In this document: positions 1-8,412 of the stretch, piece by piece | Layout: the number at the start of each line of letters is the position of its first letter | How positions within the stretch are numbered: the stretch's first letter is position 1 | Translations under genes and position numbers: made by a program | DNA from: Eubacteriaceae bacterium | Lineage (GTDB): Bacteria; Bacillota; Clostridia; Oscillospirales; Acutalibacteraceae | Direction of reading: 5' to 3' | DNA: 64,000 bases | Assembly: GCA_021770095.1 (NCBI GenBank) | Contig: JAETRQ010000004.1 | Span: forward strand, 156,998-220,997 | Notes under the pieces: model-generated | Databases searched by the model: none | The model's input: only the letters and a program-made list of their open reading frames with translations | What the model was told of the DNA's origin: nothing

Positions 1-166
1 TTTTTGCAACATAGTCATAAATATCATTTGGGAATACGTCCACTCCATCCTGAAAGGAAGATTCACCCAAAAGAATGGATAACGGTGTAATAATAATATT
101 ATTTTTCTCTATAAGATATTGTGGCAAATCACAGGTTGAATCTGCTGTTATCACAACATTCTTCAT
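1..166 (-). CDS. DegV family fatty-acid-binding protein, N-terminal part (cut by window edge)
   Basis: Only the first 55 codons are in the window. They begin at the ATG ending at 166, preceded by GGAGGCAA at 171-178, and run off the left edge. The translation starts with MKNVVITADSTCDLP and continues to a GVDVFPNDIYDY segment. This is the opening of DegV/DAK-type proteins: a first beta strand followed by the D-S-x-x-D-L lid motif. In this family (known) the protein binds a fatty acid in a central cleft and, in Firmicutes, can partner a fatty acid kinase. The partial sequence does not show the ligand. No signal peptide is seen, so it is probably cytosolic. Confidence 0.8.
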   Translation of the reverse strand, partial: MKNVVITADSTCDLPQYLIEKNNIIITPLSILLGESSFQDGVDVFPNDIYDYVAK

Positions 167-235
167 TTTCTTGCCTCCGTTTATAAATCTACTATAGTAT
201 GCCGTAATACGCTCCATTTTAAAACGAATACGTAA

Positions 236-1537
236 TTAAACACCAAAATTGATTTTTATATTACTGAGTTCATCCTTGTCATATGTCCGGTCAAACACAA
301 TAACCAAAGTACTTCTGCCGTCAATTTCCTTAATAACAGCGGTATATGCAATATCAACTTCATTATTTTTACCAACATTCTGAATAACAGAAAATTTACC
401 GCTTTCAACCATATGCGGAGAAAAATTATAATCCGGTTTAGCCGTTATTGTAATACCATTCTGTGTAAACCGTATGCTGTCAACGCATTTGATTTTACTT
501 GGCATATCGCCAAACTGACGATTCACCGTACCATTAATATCGGTCAGGGAAAATTCATTTTCAATCCAGTCAATATCCGTTTCTTTAAAGCCTGACTGGG
601 AACTGGAGTTGTTAATCACACAGGACCACTTGTTTTTTGCAGTATCTCTTGGGTCATTGACTTTGTAATATTCAGATGGTTTGAATAAAATCGTTTTCGG
701 CACAACAGAAAATTTGCCGTCAATCAGGTCTATATCACAATGAATATCACCGATATACTGTGTTGCGCCTGTTCCTTCATAAGAGATAAGAACCTGAATA
801 TCAAGCGTAATATTGCCGTCTTTATCCATCTTATAAATACCGGCACCGCGTTTCCAGCGATCTAAAGTATAATATTCATTATTTGAATTTGTAAGCGCTT
901 TGGCATAACCAACATGCTTGCCGAGGGAAATACCTGTTTTTTCATCATATGCAATTTTCTTATCAACATCATCCATTGCAAACTGAAGAATTTTTTTGCA
1001 GTTTTTCAACTGTGTCATCTCACAGTTAATGGACTGTTCAAATACGGTTCTCCATGTATCATTATTTGCAATTTTAACATCAAATTCCTTTTTACCGTCT
1101 GATCTTGTAACAGGTTTGAACATCATAACGGTATAAACATATTCCCAATTATTGTTATATGTTTCAACAGCAGTGTAAATCATTCTGAAAAGAAGTTCTT
1201 TCTGTCCGTCGCCGTCAATATCCACACTGCACACGGTCGGTTCTTCAACCCCAACATACCAATCAAAATTCTCAAGTTCAAACTTATGCTCACCATGTAT
1301 AAAGGTCAATATTTTCCCATCAAAATAAACCTGATATTCTTTATCATCCGTTTCAACAAGCAGAACATTTTCCCTTGGTTTCTCTGTTGTTGTCTCCTGA
1401 TTTGTTGCCTGCGTAACAACTTCGTTCGGAACAACAGAAATATCATTATTCACTTTATTTTTTTTATATTGCATTGATACAACAAAAACTACAATTACAA
1501 TCAGTAAAACTGCAATTATCGGAATAGATTTTTTCAT
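236..1537 (-). CDS. membrane-anchored extracytoplasmic protein of unknown function
   Basis: 433 residues. Residues 7-23 form a hydrophobic N-terminal anchor (IIAVLLIVIVVFVVSM), followed by a Thr/Gln/Asn-rich linker and a large polar domain that is presumably outside the cell. A D-x-D-x-D-G-x-x-E-L-L motif (VDIDGDGQKELLF) near residue 106 looks like the calcium-binding repeat found in VCBS/FG-GAP-type proteins. I do not recognise the family. The start is set by GGAAGGAG six to eight bases before the ATG at 1537. It lies 18 bp downstream of the HAD phosphatase on the same strand, so the two are probably co-transcribed. A second membrane protein with the same acidic motif lies at 24896-26491. 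Confidence 0.7.
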   Translation of the reverse strand: MKKSIPIIAVLLIVIVVFVVSMQYKKNKVNNDISVVPNEVVTQATNQETTTEKPRENVLLVETDDKEYQVYFDGKILTFIHGEHKFELENFDWYVGVEEPTVCSVDIDGDGQKELLFRMIYTAVETYNNNWEYVYTVMMFKPVTRSDGKKEFDVKIANNDTWRTVFEQSINCEMTQLKNCKKILQFAMDDVDKKIAYDEKTGISLGKHVGYAKALTNSNNEYYTLDRWKRGAGIYKMDKDGNITLDIQVLISYEGTGATQYIGDIHCDIDLIDGKFSVVPKTILFKPSEYYKVNDPRDTAKNKWSCVINNSSSQSGFKETDIDWIENEFSLTDINGTVNRQFGDMPSKIKCVDSIRFTQNGITITAKPDYNFSPHMVESGKFSVIQNVGKNNEVDIAYTAVIKEIDGRSTLVIVFDRTYDKDELSNIKINFGV

Positions 1538-1555
1538 ATTGCTCCTTCCAAAATA

Positions 1556-2155
1556 TCATTTGTTATATACATCATTAAAATTAAACGGAACTTTTTCACT
1601 ATTCACAATATGATAACACTGCGTTGCCAATGAGAAAATCGGCTTGTCATGCGTTAAAGAATCAGAATAAACATTGATAACTTCAATCTCTTCTTTTGGA
1701 AATTCTTTATAAAGCCTTTTTACTTTTTCCTCATCGCGGCAATTTTCACCGATTATCATTCCTGTTTTTCTGCTGTGGCGGGTACAAATCAAAGTCTCAA
1801 AACCCAGACGCTTTTGTATCTCTTCTAGCAGAAAATCCGGTGAGGCACTGATGACGACCGAATATCGTTCTCTGTCATAAAACCATTTATGAACCCGATT
1901 ATCATACTTATCCCAAAAACCTTTAACCGCTTTTTCAAGCGGAATGAACGGCACAAACAAAAAACATATTTTTTTAAACCCTGTAAAACTGATAATATGA
2001 CACAGCATAAGAACCAATGCTGTTAACAATACAGGAACCGCAATCGGCAGCAGTAAAATTAAGTACGGATAATGTAAAATACAGTATAAGCAAAAAAGAG
2101 AACCACTGTCAAACGGCACAATTGTTTTATCAAAATCGTATATATCTATCTGCAT
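1556..2155 (-). CDS. HAD superfamily (SerB-like, class IB) phosphatase with membrane-inserting cap
   Basis: 199 residues from the ATG at 2155, chosen because GGGAG lies just upstream; a longer frame starting at 2215 lacks a ribosome site. HAD motif I is DFDKT (about residues 7-11), motif II is the S-A-S near residue 100, and motif III/IV is the lysine plus SDSLTHDKP toward the C-terminus. Residues about 22-55 are strongly hydrophobic and replace the usual soluble cap, so the enzyme probably sits on the membrane. By family knowledge it hydrolyses a phosphomonoester; a lipid or polyprenyl phosphate would fit the hydrophobic cap, but that is inference. Confidence 0.75.
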   Translation of the reverse strand: MQIDIYDFDKTIVPFDSGSLFCLYCILHYPYLILLLPIAVPVLLTALVLMLCHIISFTGFKKICFLFVPFIPLEKAVKGFWDKYDNRVHKWFYDRERYSVVISASPDFLLEEIQKRLGFETLICTRHSRKTGMIIGENCRDEEKVKRLYKEFPKEEIEVINVYSDSLTHDKPIFSLATQCYHIVNSEKVPFNFNDVYNK

Positions 2156-2240
2156 TTTTACTCCCACATTCTTTCCGCCGTACGTAATTGAAAAATAATT
2201 ATATGAGCACGACAATTATTTTTTGAAATAGGAAAATGCA

Positions 2241-2738
2241 CTATATACCTTCGCTGTTAAAATGAATTGTAATTGACTTTTCAGATTCAAACTGAGTAAG
2301 TTTTATTCCTGCACAGTTGAGCATTCTTTTGCTTGCCTGTACCAAATCGGTGTCTTTATACTTATCACTTATGTAAATAACTTCTTTTATTCCGCTCTGG
2401 ATAATAGCCTTTGCACATTCATTACAAGGGAAAAGTGCAACATATATCCTGCAATCCTTGAGATTATTCCCGCCCGCATTCAGAATTGCATTGAGTTCTG
2501 CATGGCAAACATACGGATATTTTGTGCTGCTGTCTTTATCGCCTTCTCTGTCCCACGGGAATTCATCATCACTGCATCCGCGGGGAAAACCATTGTAACC
2601 GACAGACATTATTTTGTTATCATCATTAACAATACAGGCACCTACCTGCGTGCTTGGATCCTTACTTCTTTGCGAAGCAAGGATTGCCACACCCATAAAA
2701 TATTCGTCCCAATTGATATATCCTTCTCTTTTCGCCAT
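2241..2738 (-). CDS. comEB: deoxycytidylate (dCMP) deaminase, ComEB type
   Basis: 165 residues. The zinc site of the cytidine/deoxycytidylate deaminase family is intact: H79-A-E81 followed by P-C105-x-x-C108. E81 is the proton shuttle. The N-terminal W-D-E-Y-F-M segment and the T-Q-V-G-A phosphate/base-binding region match dCMP deaminases rather than tRNA or free cytidine deaminases. The reaction is dCMP to dUMP, which feeds thymidylate synthesis in the cytosol. In Bacillus the same protein is encoded in the comE locus as ComEB; no competence genes are adjacent here, so a nucleotide-metabolism role is the plain reading. Upstream on the same strand is the Mrp ATPase. Confidence 0.9.
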   Translation of the reverse strand: MAKREGYINWDEYFMGVAILASQRSKDPSTQVGACIVNDDNKIMSVGYNGFPRGCSDDEFPWDREGDKDSSTKYPYVCHAELNAILNAGGNNLKDCRIYVALFPCNECAKAIIQSGIKEVIYISDKYKDTDLVQASKRMLNCAGIKLTQFESEKSITIHFNSEGI

Positions 2739-2782
2739 AATTTAACAACCTTTCTCAGTTGGTTTTAACCAAGATAAATGAT

Positions 2783-3613
2783 TTATTCACCTTTCAATGC
2801 AGATATGAATTCATCAAATTCATCGCACTCGACATCAAAAATCCTGCCTTTGTCAACAAGCTGATTAATCTGCGGATTGATCGGAAGCTTAGCTATAACC
2901 GGCAGACCTAATTCTTTTGCCGTTTCATCTATCTGTGATTCGCCGAAGATACTGATTTTTTCATCACAATGCGGGCAAATATAGTAACTCATATTTTCAA
3001 CAAGGCCAAGCACCGGCACATGCATCATATCTGCCATATTGTATGCCTTATTAACAATCATTTTAACCAAATCCTGCGGAGTGGAAACAATAATAATTCC
3101 GTCAACAGGCAAACTCTGGAAAACGGTCAGTGCTACATCACCGGTTCCGGGAGGCATATCAACAAACAGATAATCCAGTTCGCCCCAGCGGACATCCGTC
3201 CAGAACTGTTCAATAACACCGCTGATTACAGGACCGCGCCATACAACAGGAGAGTTCACATCTTCAAGCAGAAGATTAATACTCATTATCTTAACGCCGT
3301 TTTCTGCCACACTCGGAAGCAGACATTCGCCGTCCTGCATTGCACGTTCTGTTACACCAAAAGATTTCGGCACGGATGGACCTGTAACATCTGCATCAAG
3401 CACGCCGACTTTCAGTCCTGCCTGAGCACATTTTGATGCAAGCATACAGGCAACCAGACTTTTGCCGACACCGCCTTTACCGCTGACAACACCGATAACC
3501 TTTTTTATTTTTGAATACTTATTCATTGGTTTGAGGAAATCCTGCGGTGATGATTTCCTGGAACTGCAATCAGATGATTGGCAGCTTGAACAATCGTGTG
3601 TACATTCGCTCAT
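2783..3613 (-). CDS. mrp: Mrp/NBP35 (ApbC) family iron-sulfur carrier P-loop ATPase
   Basis: 276 residues. The start at 3613 is preferred because GAAGGTGAAG sits five bases upstream; a further ATG at 3628 has no ribosome site. The deviant Walker A motif GKGGVGKS is at residues 45-52, DxD at 73-75 and Walker B-like D-M-P-P-G-T-G-D at 152-159. The C-terminal C213-P-H-C216 pair is the Fe-S cluster ligand site of this family. There is also a Cys-rich N-terminus (C4, C8, C11, C16), reminiscent of the N-terminal ferredoxin-like ligands of Nbp35 and of many clostridial Mrp proteins. Known role: scaffold/carrier that builds and transfers 4Fe-4S clusters to apo-enzymes in the cytosol. Confidence 0.9.
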   Translation of the reverse strand: MSECTHDCSSCQSSDCSSRKSSPQDFLKPMNKYSKIKKVIGVVSGKGGVGKSLVACMLASKCAQAGLKVGVLDADVTGPSVPKSFGVTERAMQDGECLLPSVAENGVKIMSINLLLEDVNSPVVWRGPVISGVIEQFWTDVRWGELDYLFVDMPPGTGDVALTVFQSLPVDGIIIVSTPQDLVKMIVNKAYNMADMMHVPVLGLVENMSYYICPHCDEKISIFGESQIDETAKELGLPVIAKLPINPQINQLVDKGRIFDVECDEFDEFISALKGE

Positions 3614-3679
3614 AACTTCACCTTCCAAAAACGATTCGTTTTATTTAAAAACAGATTTTATCATAATAAATTAAAAATA

Positions 3680-4267
3680 TCAATAGGAACGTATAAGCGT
3701 TCTTACTTTACCGAGAACAGCGCAACTATCAACAATAATAGGAGCATATTTATCATTTTCAGGCTGAAGTCTGAAATGACCGTCTTCCTTATAAAACCGT
3801 TTGACGGTTGCCTCATCATCAATAAGGGCAACAACAATGTCACCGTTATCCGCAACAGGCGTTTGTTCAACAACAACAATATCACCGTCATAGATACCGG
3901 CATCAACCATTGAATCACCTTTAACATGGAGTGCAAACAAATTATTGCCGCTCACACAGGAGAGTGCAATATAATCCTCAATCTGCTGTGTTGCAAGAAT
4001 CGGCATACCGGCGGTTACAGTACCGATAAGGGGAACTAAATTCACATTCTCTGAACTGCCGCACAGGCGGATAGTACGTTTCAAATTAGGGTCTCTTTTA
4101 ATATATCCTGCATTTTCAAGAGCATTCAGGTTATACTGTACAGAGGATGTTGAACGAAGTCCGACCGCCTCGCCAATCTCACGCACTGACGGAGTAACTC
4201 CTCTCTCTGATATTATTTCCCTGATATACTTTAAAATTTCATTTTGTTTTTGCGTTAATTTCCCCAT
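3680..4267 (-). CDS. lexA: LexA SOS-response repressor
   Basis: 195 residues from the ATG at 4267; a GTG one codon earlier is possible. The N-terminal winged helix-turn-helix (residues 1-68) carries T-P-S-V-R-E-I and the recognition helix S-T-S-S-V-Q-Y-N-L. The self-cleavage site A86-G87 and the catalytic dyad S119 (G-D-S-M) and K156 (A-T-V-K-R-F) are all present, so the protein should autocleave when RecA filaments form. It represses DNA-repair genes. A candidate operator lies upstream (4354-4366). It is encoded 66 bp upstream of mrp on the same strand. Confidence 0.95.
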   Translation of the reverse strand: MGKLTQKQNEILKYIREIISERGVTPSVREIGEAVGLRSTSSVQYNLNALENAGYIKRDPNLKRTIRLCGSSENVNLVPLIGTVTAGMPILATQQIEDYIALSCVSGNNLFALHVKGDSMVDAGIYDGDIVVVEQTPVADNGDIVVALIDDEATVKRFYKEDGHFRLQPENDKYAPIIVDSCAVLGKVRTLIRSY

Positions 4268-4353
4268 CACTGAAAACCCTTCTGCATAAAATTATTGTTC
4301 CTATATATTATAAAACATAATAACATTATATTTTAAACATGTCAATTAAACGG

Positions 4354-4366
4354 CAAACATTTGTAC
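4354..4366. promoter_or_regulatory. possible LexA operator (imperfect SOS box) upstream of lexA
   Basis: CAAACATTTGTAC departs at two positions from the Gram-positive GAAC-N4-GTTC core (AAAC-ATTT-GTAC). It lies 87 bp upstream of the lexA start, where LexA autoregulation would be expected. The weak match and the AT-rich background keep this tentative. Confidence 0.3.
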
Positions 4367-4403
4367 AATTTAAAAATATTTTAAATTCTTACAAAAAAAA
4401 GTG

Positions 4404-4432
4404 TTGACAAATGATTGGTAATACGATATAAT
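4404..4432 (+). promoter_or_regulatory. promoter of the tRNA cluster
   Basis: TTGACA (4404-4409), 17 bp spacer, TATAAT (4427-4432): a perfect sigma-A consensus. The expected start is near 4439, about 16 bases before tRNA-Met. Confidence 0.85.
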
Positions 4433-4454
4433 CTTGCTTGCACAAAACTGGTAT

Positions 4455-4531
4455 GGCTTTATAGCTCAGTTGGCTAGAGCACGCGGTTCATACCCGCGGT
4501 GTCACTGGTTCGAATCCAGTTAAAGCCACCA
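4455..4531 (+). tRNA. tRNA-Met (CAT), elongator type
   Basis: 77 nt with encoded CCA. The acceptor stem GGCTTTA pairs with TAAAGCC, the D-stem is GCTC/GAGC, the anticodon stem CGCGG/CCGCG encloses loop TTCATAC, and the T-arm carries GGTTCGAATCC. The G1-C72 pair and lack of three G-C pairs in the anticodon stem argue against an initiator tRNA. The loop ending in AC rather than AA argues for elongator Met over a lysidine-modified Ile2 tRNA, but this cannot be settled from sequence alone. Confidence 0.93.
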
Positions 4532-4535
4532 CTAT

Positions 4536-4610
4536 GGCCCGGTGGTCAAGAGGTTAAGACACCGCCCTTTCACGGCGGTAACACGGGTTCAATTCCCGTC
4601 CGGGTCACCA
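4536..4610 (+). tRNA. tRNA-Glu (TTC)
   Basis: 75 nt with encoded CCA. Acceptor GGCCCGG pairs with CCGGGTC; the anticodon loop CTTTCAC gives TTC. It lies four bases after tRNA-Met and is co-transcribed with it. Confidence 0.96.
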
Positions 4611-4639
4611 AAACGGCACCTTTTAGGTGCCTTTTTTTC
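4611..4639 (+). terminator. Rho-independent terminator after tRNA-Met/Glu
   Basis: Stem GGCACC/GGTGCC (4615-4620 with 4626-4631) with a TTTTA loop, followed by a run of seven T. Confidence 0.85.
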
Positions 4640-4661
4640 TAATTAATTTTGGGCAAAATCT

Positions 4662-4738
4662 GCGCTTGTAGCTCAGTAGGATAGAGCGACCGCCTCCTAA
4701 GCGGTAGGTCGGAGGTTCGAATCCCCTCAAGCGCGCCA
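4662..4738 (+). tRNA. tRNA-Arg (CCT)
   Basis: 77 nt with encoded CCA. Acceptor GCGCTTG pairs with CAAGCGC, discriminator G; the anticodon loop CTCCTAA gives CCT, reading AGG. No separate strong promoter is seen in the 22 bases after the preceding terminator, so it may be made by readthrough. Confidence 0.95.
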
Positions 4739-4739
4739 A

Positions 4740-4768
4740 AAGGCCAAGTTGAATAACTTGGTCTTTTA
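4740..4768 (+). terminator. terminator after tRNA-Arg
   Basis: Stem GCCAAGTT/AACTTGGT around a GAAT loop (about 4743-4762), followed by CTTTT. Confidence 0.7.
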
Positions 4769-4852
4769 ATCCATACACAATCATTTTATATGTTTTATAA
4801 ATACTAAATACTTATTTAATAAATCAACAAAAAATATAGTTTCAATCTATTT

Positions 4853-4929
4853 GAAGGCGTAGCTCAGTTGGTTAGAGTACTTGCTTGACATGCAAGGGGT
4901 CGGTGGTTCAAGTCCACTCGTCTTCACCA
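4853..4929 (+). tRNA. tRNA-Val (GAC)
   Basis: 77 nt with encoded CCA. Acceptor GAAGGCG pairs with CGTCTTC (one G-U pair); the anticodon loop TTGACAT gives GAC. The T-arm GGTTCAAGTCC is normal. Confidence 0.95.
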
Positions 4930-4930
4930 T

Positions 4931-4975
4931 AAAAGCACCGCAGGTTCGGCTGAATCAGCGGTGCTTTGTTTTTTA
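4931..4975. terminator. terminator between tRNA-Val and the convergent beta-propeller gene
   Basis: AAAGCACCGC pairs with GCGGTGCTTT around a long partly structured loop, followed by GTTTTTT on the plus strand. The A-rich left flank lets it serve the convergent minus-strand gene too. Confidence 0.7.
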
Positions 4976-6535
4976 ATATTTATTGATCTTAAATTCAATC
5001 CTGTCATCATCCGGTTTCGTATAATCAACAAAAACCTCAATCACACTGTCACTTGTAATCAGACAGCCGACAGGATTGTAACCATCATACATAAATTCAT
5101 TTGTGACAGTAATTTTATTATCATTTATCGCGACAGTAATTATACCGTAATTACGCTTTATTTCATCCGGTTTATAAACTGCAAAAGCACAAACACCTCG
5201 TTGCGCATCAAAAGCAAAATCACCGAGATTTGACATAATCGACATATCTTCAAAATTGAATGAGTCGAGCACATTCAGGGCTTTATCATAAAGTATAATT
5301 TCGTTTTGAAAGGTATTCAAATCATCCCCAATGCACAAATAATTTTCACCAATCGGATAAATATCATATGCATAGGAAGTACCCTTGCCGAGTTCAATTT
5401 TAACATTCGCGTACGCATCAATTTCTTCTGCTGAAGCAAAACTTATTTTATTATTTTGAAGATTGATTTTCATCGCTGAAGCAACATCATGTTCAGGGTC
5501 GCCGAAGCGCTCGCCTTCAACATATTCATTGATATAAATATAATCCTTGGTGCAATAGATTTTTGGAGAACCGCCTAAAAATGCCTTTGTATTCTCCGCC
5601 TGATTGCCGGACTCAACATCAATTGAGGTAAGCACTGCATACTGAGACGCTTTAACATTGTCAAAACAAGCAATATCCTTTAATGACAAAATTAAACTTT
5701 CACCATCCTGATAAATCCTCGGCACAGTATATTCCGTATCATCGGTTGCAACTTCATAGTTGGTTGAAACAAACAAGGTATTCTCAATCATTCGTGATTC
5801 AAAATATTCTCCGCTCTGCTCGTATTCCGTAATCAAAAATGGATTTGATTTATCTGTAATGTCATAAATCTTTATTACAGCAGCATTAAAGTCTCTCTTA
5901 TATTTATCAGCTGACATCGGATTATACTTATTCATAATAATTGCAAGGCGGTTATTATATACAAACAAATCTCTTATCTCATAACTGTCATCATACTCAT
6001 CAACCATATCAGGTGCAAGATGATCAATCAGCGCAACAAAACCATTGCTGCCGTTCTCAAGTTTACAGATATAAATTTTATTTCTGTTTATATTCGTTTC
6101 TGTATCATAATCGGCAAAATAGATATATTCACCGTCTGTTTTGATTGCAGCCGGAAATTCCACATTGGCATCACGTTTTTGGTGTACTGTTTTCGCAGGG
6201 CCGCCGTGTCCACCGTATTCACCGGGGGGACATTTATCAAGTGCAGTAATTCTCGAATTCAGTTCATCATAACTGCCGAAAGTTGTGACTTTATCTGCAT
6301 TAAGAGAATACCAGTTTACTGCAAAAACGGCACACAGAATCAGCACAAAACACGCCGCAGCACTGATAATTGGTTTGTAGTTTAGCACAGGCTTAAACGG
6401 AATTGTCCTGTGTTGGGTATTGAGCAGAATTTTATATTTGATACGATTTTCTGCAAGTGATGGCGGAATATCCGGTATGTTATTATCAAACTTTGTTTTG
6501 ATTACATTCAGATTATCTAAATCTTTTTTTCTCAT
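4973..6535 (-). CDS. membrane-anchored beta-propeller protein, likely anti-sigma/partner of the ECF sigma factor
   Basis: 520 residues from the ATG at 6535 (GGAG six bases upstream). Residues 1-50 are cytosolic and charged, about 56-76 form one transmembrane helix (IISAAACFVLILCAVF), and residues 85-520 are predicted outside. The segment just after the helix (T-T-F-G-S-Y-D-E-L) is the typical opening of the secreted beta-propeller family (PF09826-like), and repeated Y-I/Y-F-A-D-Y and Y-I-N-E-Y strands follow. It starts 14 bp after the ECF sigma stop codon, so they form an operon. The topology (short cytosolic part, one helix, large sensor) suits an anti-sigma or sensor. That role is inferred; I see no zinc-binding anti-sigma motif. 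Confidence 0.75.
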   Translation of the reverse strand: MRKKDLDNLNVIKTKFDNNIPDIPPSLAENRIKYKILLNTQHRTIPFKPVLNYKPIISAAACFVLILCAVFAVNWYSLNADKVTTFGSYDELNSRITALDKCPPGEYGGHGGPAKTVHQKRDANVEFPAAIKTDGEYIYFADYDTETNINRNKIYICKLENGSNGFVALIDHLAPDMVDEYDDSYEIRDLFVYNNRLAIIMNKYNPMSADKYKRDFNAAVIKIYDITDKSNPFLITEYEQSGEYFESRMIENTLFVSTNYEVATDDTEYTVPRIYQDGESLILSLKDIACFDNVKASQYAVLTSIDVESGNQAENTKAFLGGSPKIYCTKDYIYINEYVEGERFGDPEHDVASAMKINLQNNKISFASAEEIDAYANVKIELGKGTSYAYDIYPIGENYLCIGDDLNTFQNEIILYDKALNVLDSFNFEDMSIMSNLGDFAFDAQRGVCAFAVYKPDEIKRNYGIITVAINDNKITVTNEFMYDGYNPVGCLITSDSVIEVFVDYTKPDDDRIEFKINKY

Positions 6536-6549
6536 ATTGAATACTCCTT

Positions 6550-7059
6550 TCATTCCAATTCTTTTCTCATCTTGGCAAGGCTTCTGCTGCGTTTTTGGCG
6601 GACATTTACAGCACTTAAACCTGTTATCTTTGCTATCTCTTTGCTGTTGAATCCTGCGATAACAGTTAAAAGAACTATATTTCTCTCTTCCTCTCCCAAA
6701 AGACTTAAAGCCTGTTTGAGTTCTTCACGCTCAACAAACATATCTTTATCTGAAGATATATTGAAATAATTTTCTATGTCATCTGTATTTCTCTGATTAA
6801 TCTGCTCTTTTACAGCAGAAGTACAGGAACAATAAAGTATCCTGAAAATCCATGATGAAAAGGCCTCCGGATTTTTTAATTTGTTTATCTGCTCAAATGC
6901 AGACAGAACACAATCCGACACTGCATCCTCTGCATCTGAACGATTACCGAGTTTATAATAAGCATAGGAATAAAGTTTACTTTTATACTTTCCATATAAA
7001 AAGCAAAAAGCATCCACATTCCCGTCTATTGCTTTTTTTACAATTTCTTTCTCCTTCAT
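6550..7059 (-). CDS. RNA polymerase ECF sigma factor
   Basis: 169 residues from the ATG at 7059 with GGAGGTGGCG upstream; an in-frame start at 7083 is less likely. Region 2 spans about residues 15-80 (F-L-Y-G-K-Y, D-A-E-D-A-V-S-D-C). Region 4 spans about 110-165, with G-F-N-S-K-E-I-A-K-I-T-G-L-S and N-V-R-Q-K-R-S-R-S-L. It directs core RNA polymerase to stress- or envelope-type promoters. It is encoded first in an operon with the beta-propeller membrane protein, a common sigma/partner arrangement in Firmicutes. Confidence 0.9.
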   Translation of the reverse strand: MKEKEIVKKAIDGNVDAFCFLYGKYKSKLYSYAYYKLGNRSDAEDAVSDCVLSAFEQINKLKNPEAFSSWIFRILYCSCTSAVKEQINQRNTDDIENYFNISSDKDMFVEREELKQALSLLGEEERNIVLLTVIAGFNSKEIAKITGLSAVNVRQKRSRSLAKMRKELE

Positions 7060-7209
7060 TCCGCCACCTCCTTGACGCGTCATAATCTAAGTATAAAAAT
7101 TCCGCCTGTGTGTTACAACAAATTTAATGAAAAGTGTTATAAAAATTATGCTGATTTGTGATTTTTTTATCAATCTATAGTTAAATTCAACAAAGTTTGC
7201 ATATTGATA

Positions 7210-7237
7210 TTGACAAAATGTTAAACATCAATATAAT
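7210..7237 (+). promoter_or_regulatory. promoter of serC-serA
   Basis: TTGACA (7210-7215), 16 bp spacer, TATAAT (7232-7237), about 55 bases upstream of serC. A second AT-rich -10-like sequence (TATAAT near 7256) may add a start. Confidence 0.7.
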
Positions 7238-7293
7238 ATAGTATACGCAATTGTTATATAATACAAATTTTTATATTAATAGGAGAATGAATT

Positions 7294-8379
7294 ATGGCAA
7301 GAGTTTATAACTTCAGTGCAGGTCCTTCAACCTTACCTGAAAAAGTTTTGGAACAAGCTGCTGCGGAAATGATGGATTATCAGGGCAGCGGTCAATCCGT
7401 AATGGAAATGAGCCACCGCTCAAAAGTATTTGACAAAATCATTAAAGATGCAGAAGCACTTATGAGAGAACTTTATAATATTCCTGACAACTATAAGGTA
7501 CTCTTTTTACAGGGTGGTGCGTCAGCACAATTCTCTGCAATTCCGCTCAATTTCATGAACGGCAGCGGTAAGGCAGACTATATCATCACCGGTCAGTGGG
7601 CAAAAAAAGCATTCCAGGAAGCACAAAAATACGGTGACGTTGTTGCTGCTGCTTCATCTGCAGACAAAACATTCAGTTATATCCCAAAAACAAAGGCTGA
7701 AGATTTCAGAGAAGATGCAGACTATGTTTATATCTGTATGAACAACACAATTTACGGTACAGTATACAAAGAACTCCCACCGGTTGGTGACAAAGTTCTT
7801 ATTGCAGACGTATCATCATGTGCACTTTCAGAACCGCTTGACATCAGCAAATTCGGCGTAGTTTACTTCGGTGCACAAAAGAACGTTGCTCCGGCAGGTC
7901 TTGTTGTGGCAATTATCCGTGAAGATTTGCTCGGCAAAGCAAGAGACATCACACCTGTTATGATGAACTATCAGGTTCAGGCAGATGCTGATTCCCTTTA
8001 CAACACCCCGCCTTGCTGGACCATTTATATCTGTAAGCTTGTGCTTGACTGGATTAAGAATGACATCGGCGGACTTGAAAAGATGAAAGAAAGAAATGAA
8101 AAGAAAGCCGCTGTTCTTTATAACTTCCTTGACAATTCAAAGATGTTCAAAGGTACTGTTGTTCCTGAGGACCGTTCACTTATGAATGTTCCGTTCATCA
8201 TTGGTGATGATGAACTTGAAAAGAAGTTCATTGCCGAAGCAACTGAGGCCGGATTTGTTAATCTTAAAGGCCACAGATCTGTTGGCGGCATGAGAGCATC
8301 AATCTATAATGCAATGCCGATTGAAGGTGTTGAAAAGCTCGTTGAATTCATGGCTGAATTTGAAAAAGCAAATTCATAA
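7294..8379 (+). CDS. serC: phosphoserine aminotransferase
   Basis: 361 residues, the normal length. It opens with the SerC signature Y-N-F-S-A-G-P-S-T-L-P, has H-R-S-K-x-F at 41-45, and the PLP lysine K196 lies in F-G-A-Q-K-N. Reaction: 3-phosphohydroxypyruvate plus glutamate to O-phosphoserine plus 2-oxoglutarate, step two of serine synthesis. The ATG follows TAGGAG. serA follows after 33 bp, so the pair forms one operon; the third enzyme, phosphoserine phosphatase, is not adjacent. Confidence 0.96.
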   Translation: MARVYNFSAGPSTLPEKVLEQAAAEMMDYQGSGQSVMEMSHRSKVFDKIIKDAEALMRELYNIPDNYKVLFLQGGASAQFSAIPLNFMNGSGKADYIITGQWAKKAFQEAQKYGDVVAAASSADKTFSYIPKTKAEDFREDADYVYICMNNTIYGTVYKELPPVGDKVLIADVSSCALSEPLDISKFGVVYFGAQKNVAPAGLVVAIIREDLLGKARDITPVMMNYQVQADADSLYNTPPCWTIYICKLVLDWIKNDIGGLEKMKERNEKKAAVLYNFLDNSKMFKGTVVPEDRSLMNVPFIIGDDELEKKFIAEATEAGFVNLKGHRSVGGMRASIYNAMPIEGVEKLVEFMAEFEKANS

Positions 8380-8412
8380 AAGATAAAATTCAAACATTTA
8401 GGAGAAATTGTT

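Noticed and set aside
2759-2772. Palindrome TTGGTTTTAACCAA between the mrp and dCMP deaminase genes as an operator or terminator
   Set aside because: It is only 14 bp with no T-run on the coding strand and no promoter next to it; too weak to call.
4455-4531. Initiator tRNA or tRNA-Ile2 for the CAT anticodon gene
   Set aside because: It lacks the initiator hallmarks (mismatch at 1-72, GGG/CCC anticodon stem), and the loop resembles elongator Met. Ile2 remains possible in principle but is less likely.
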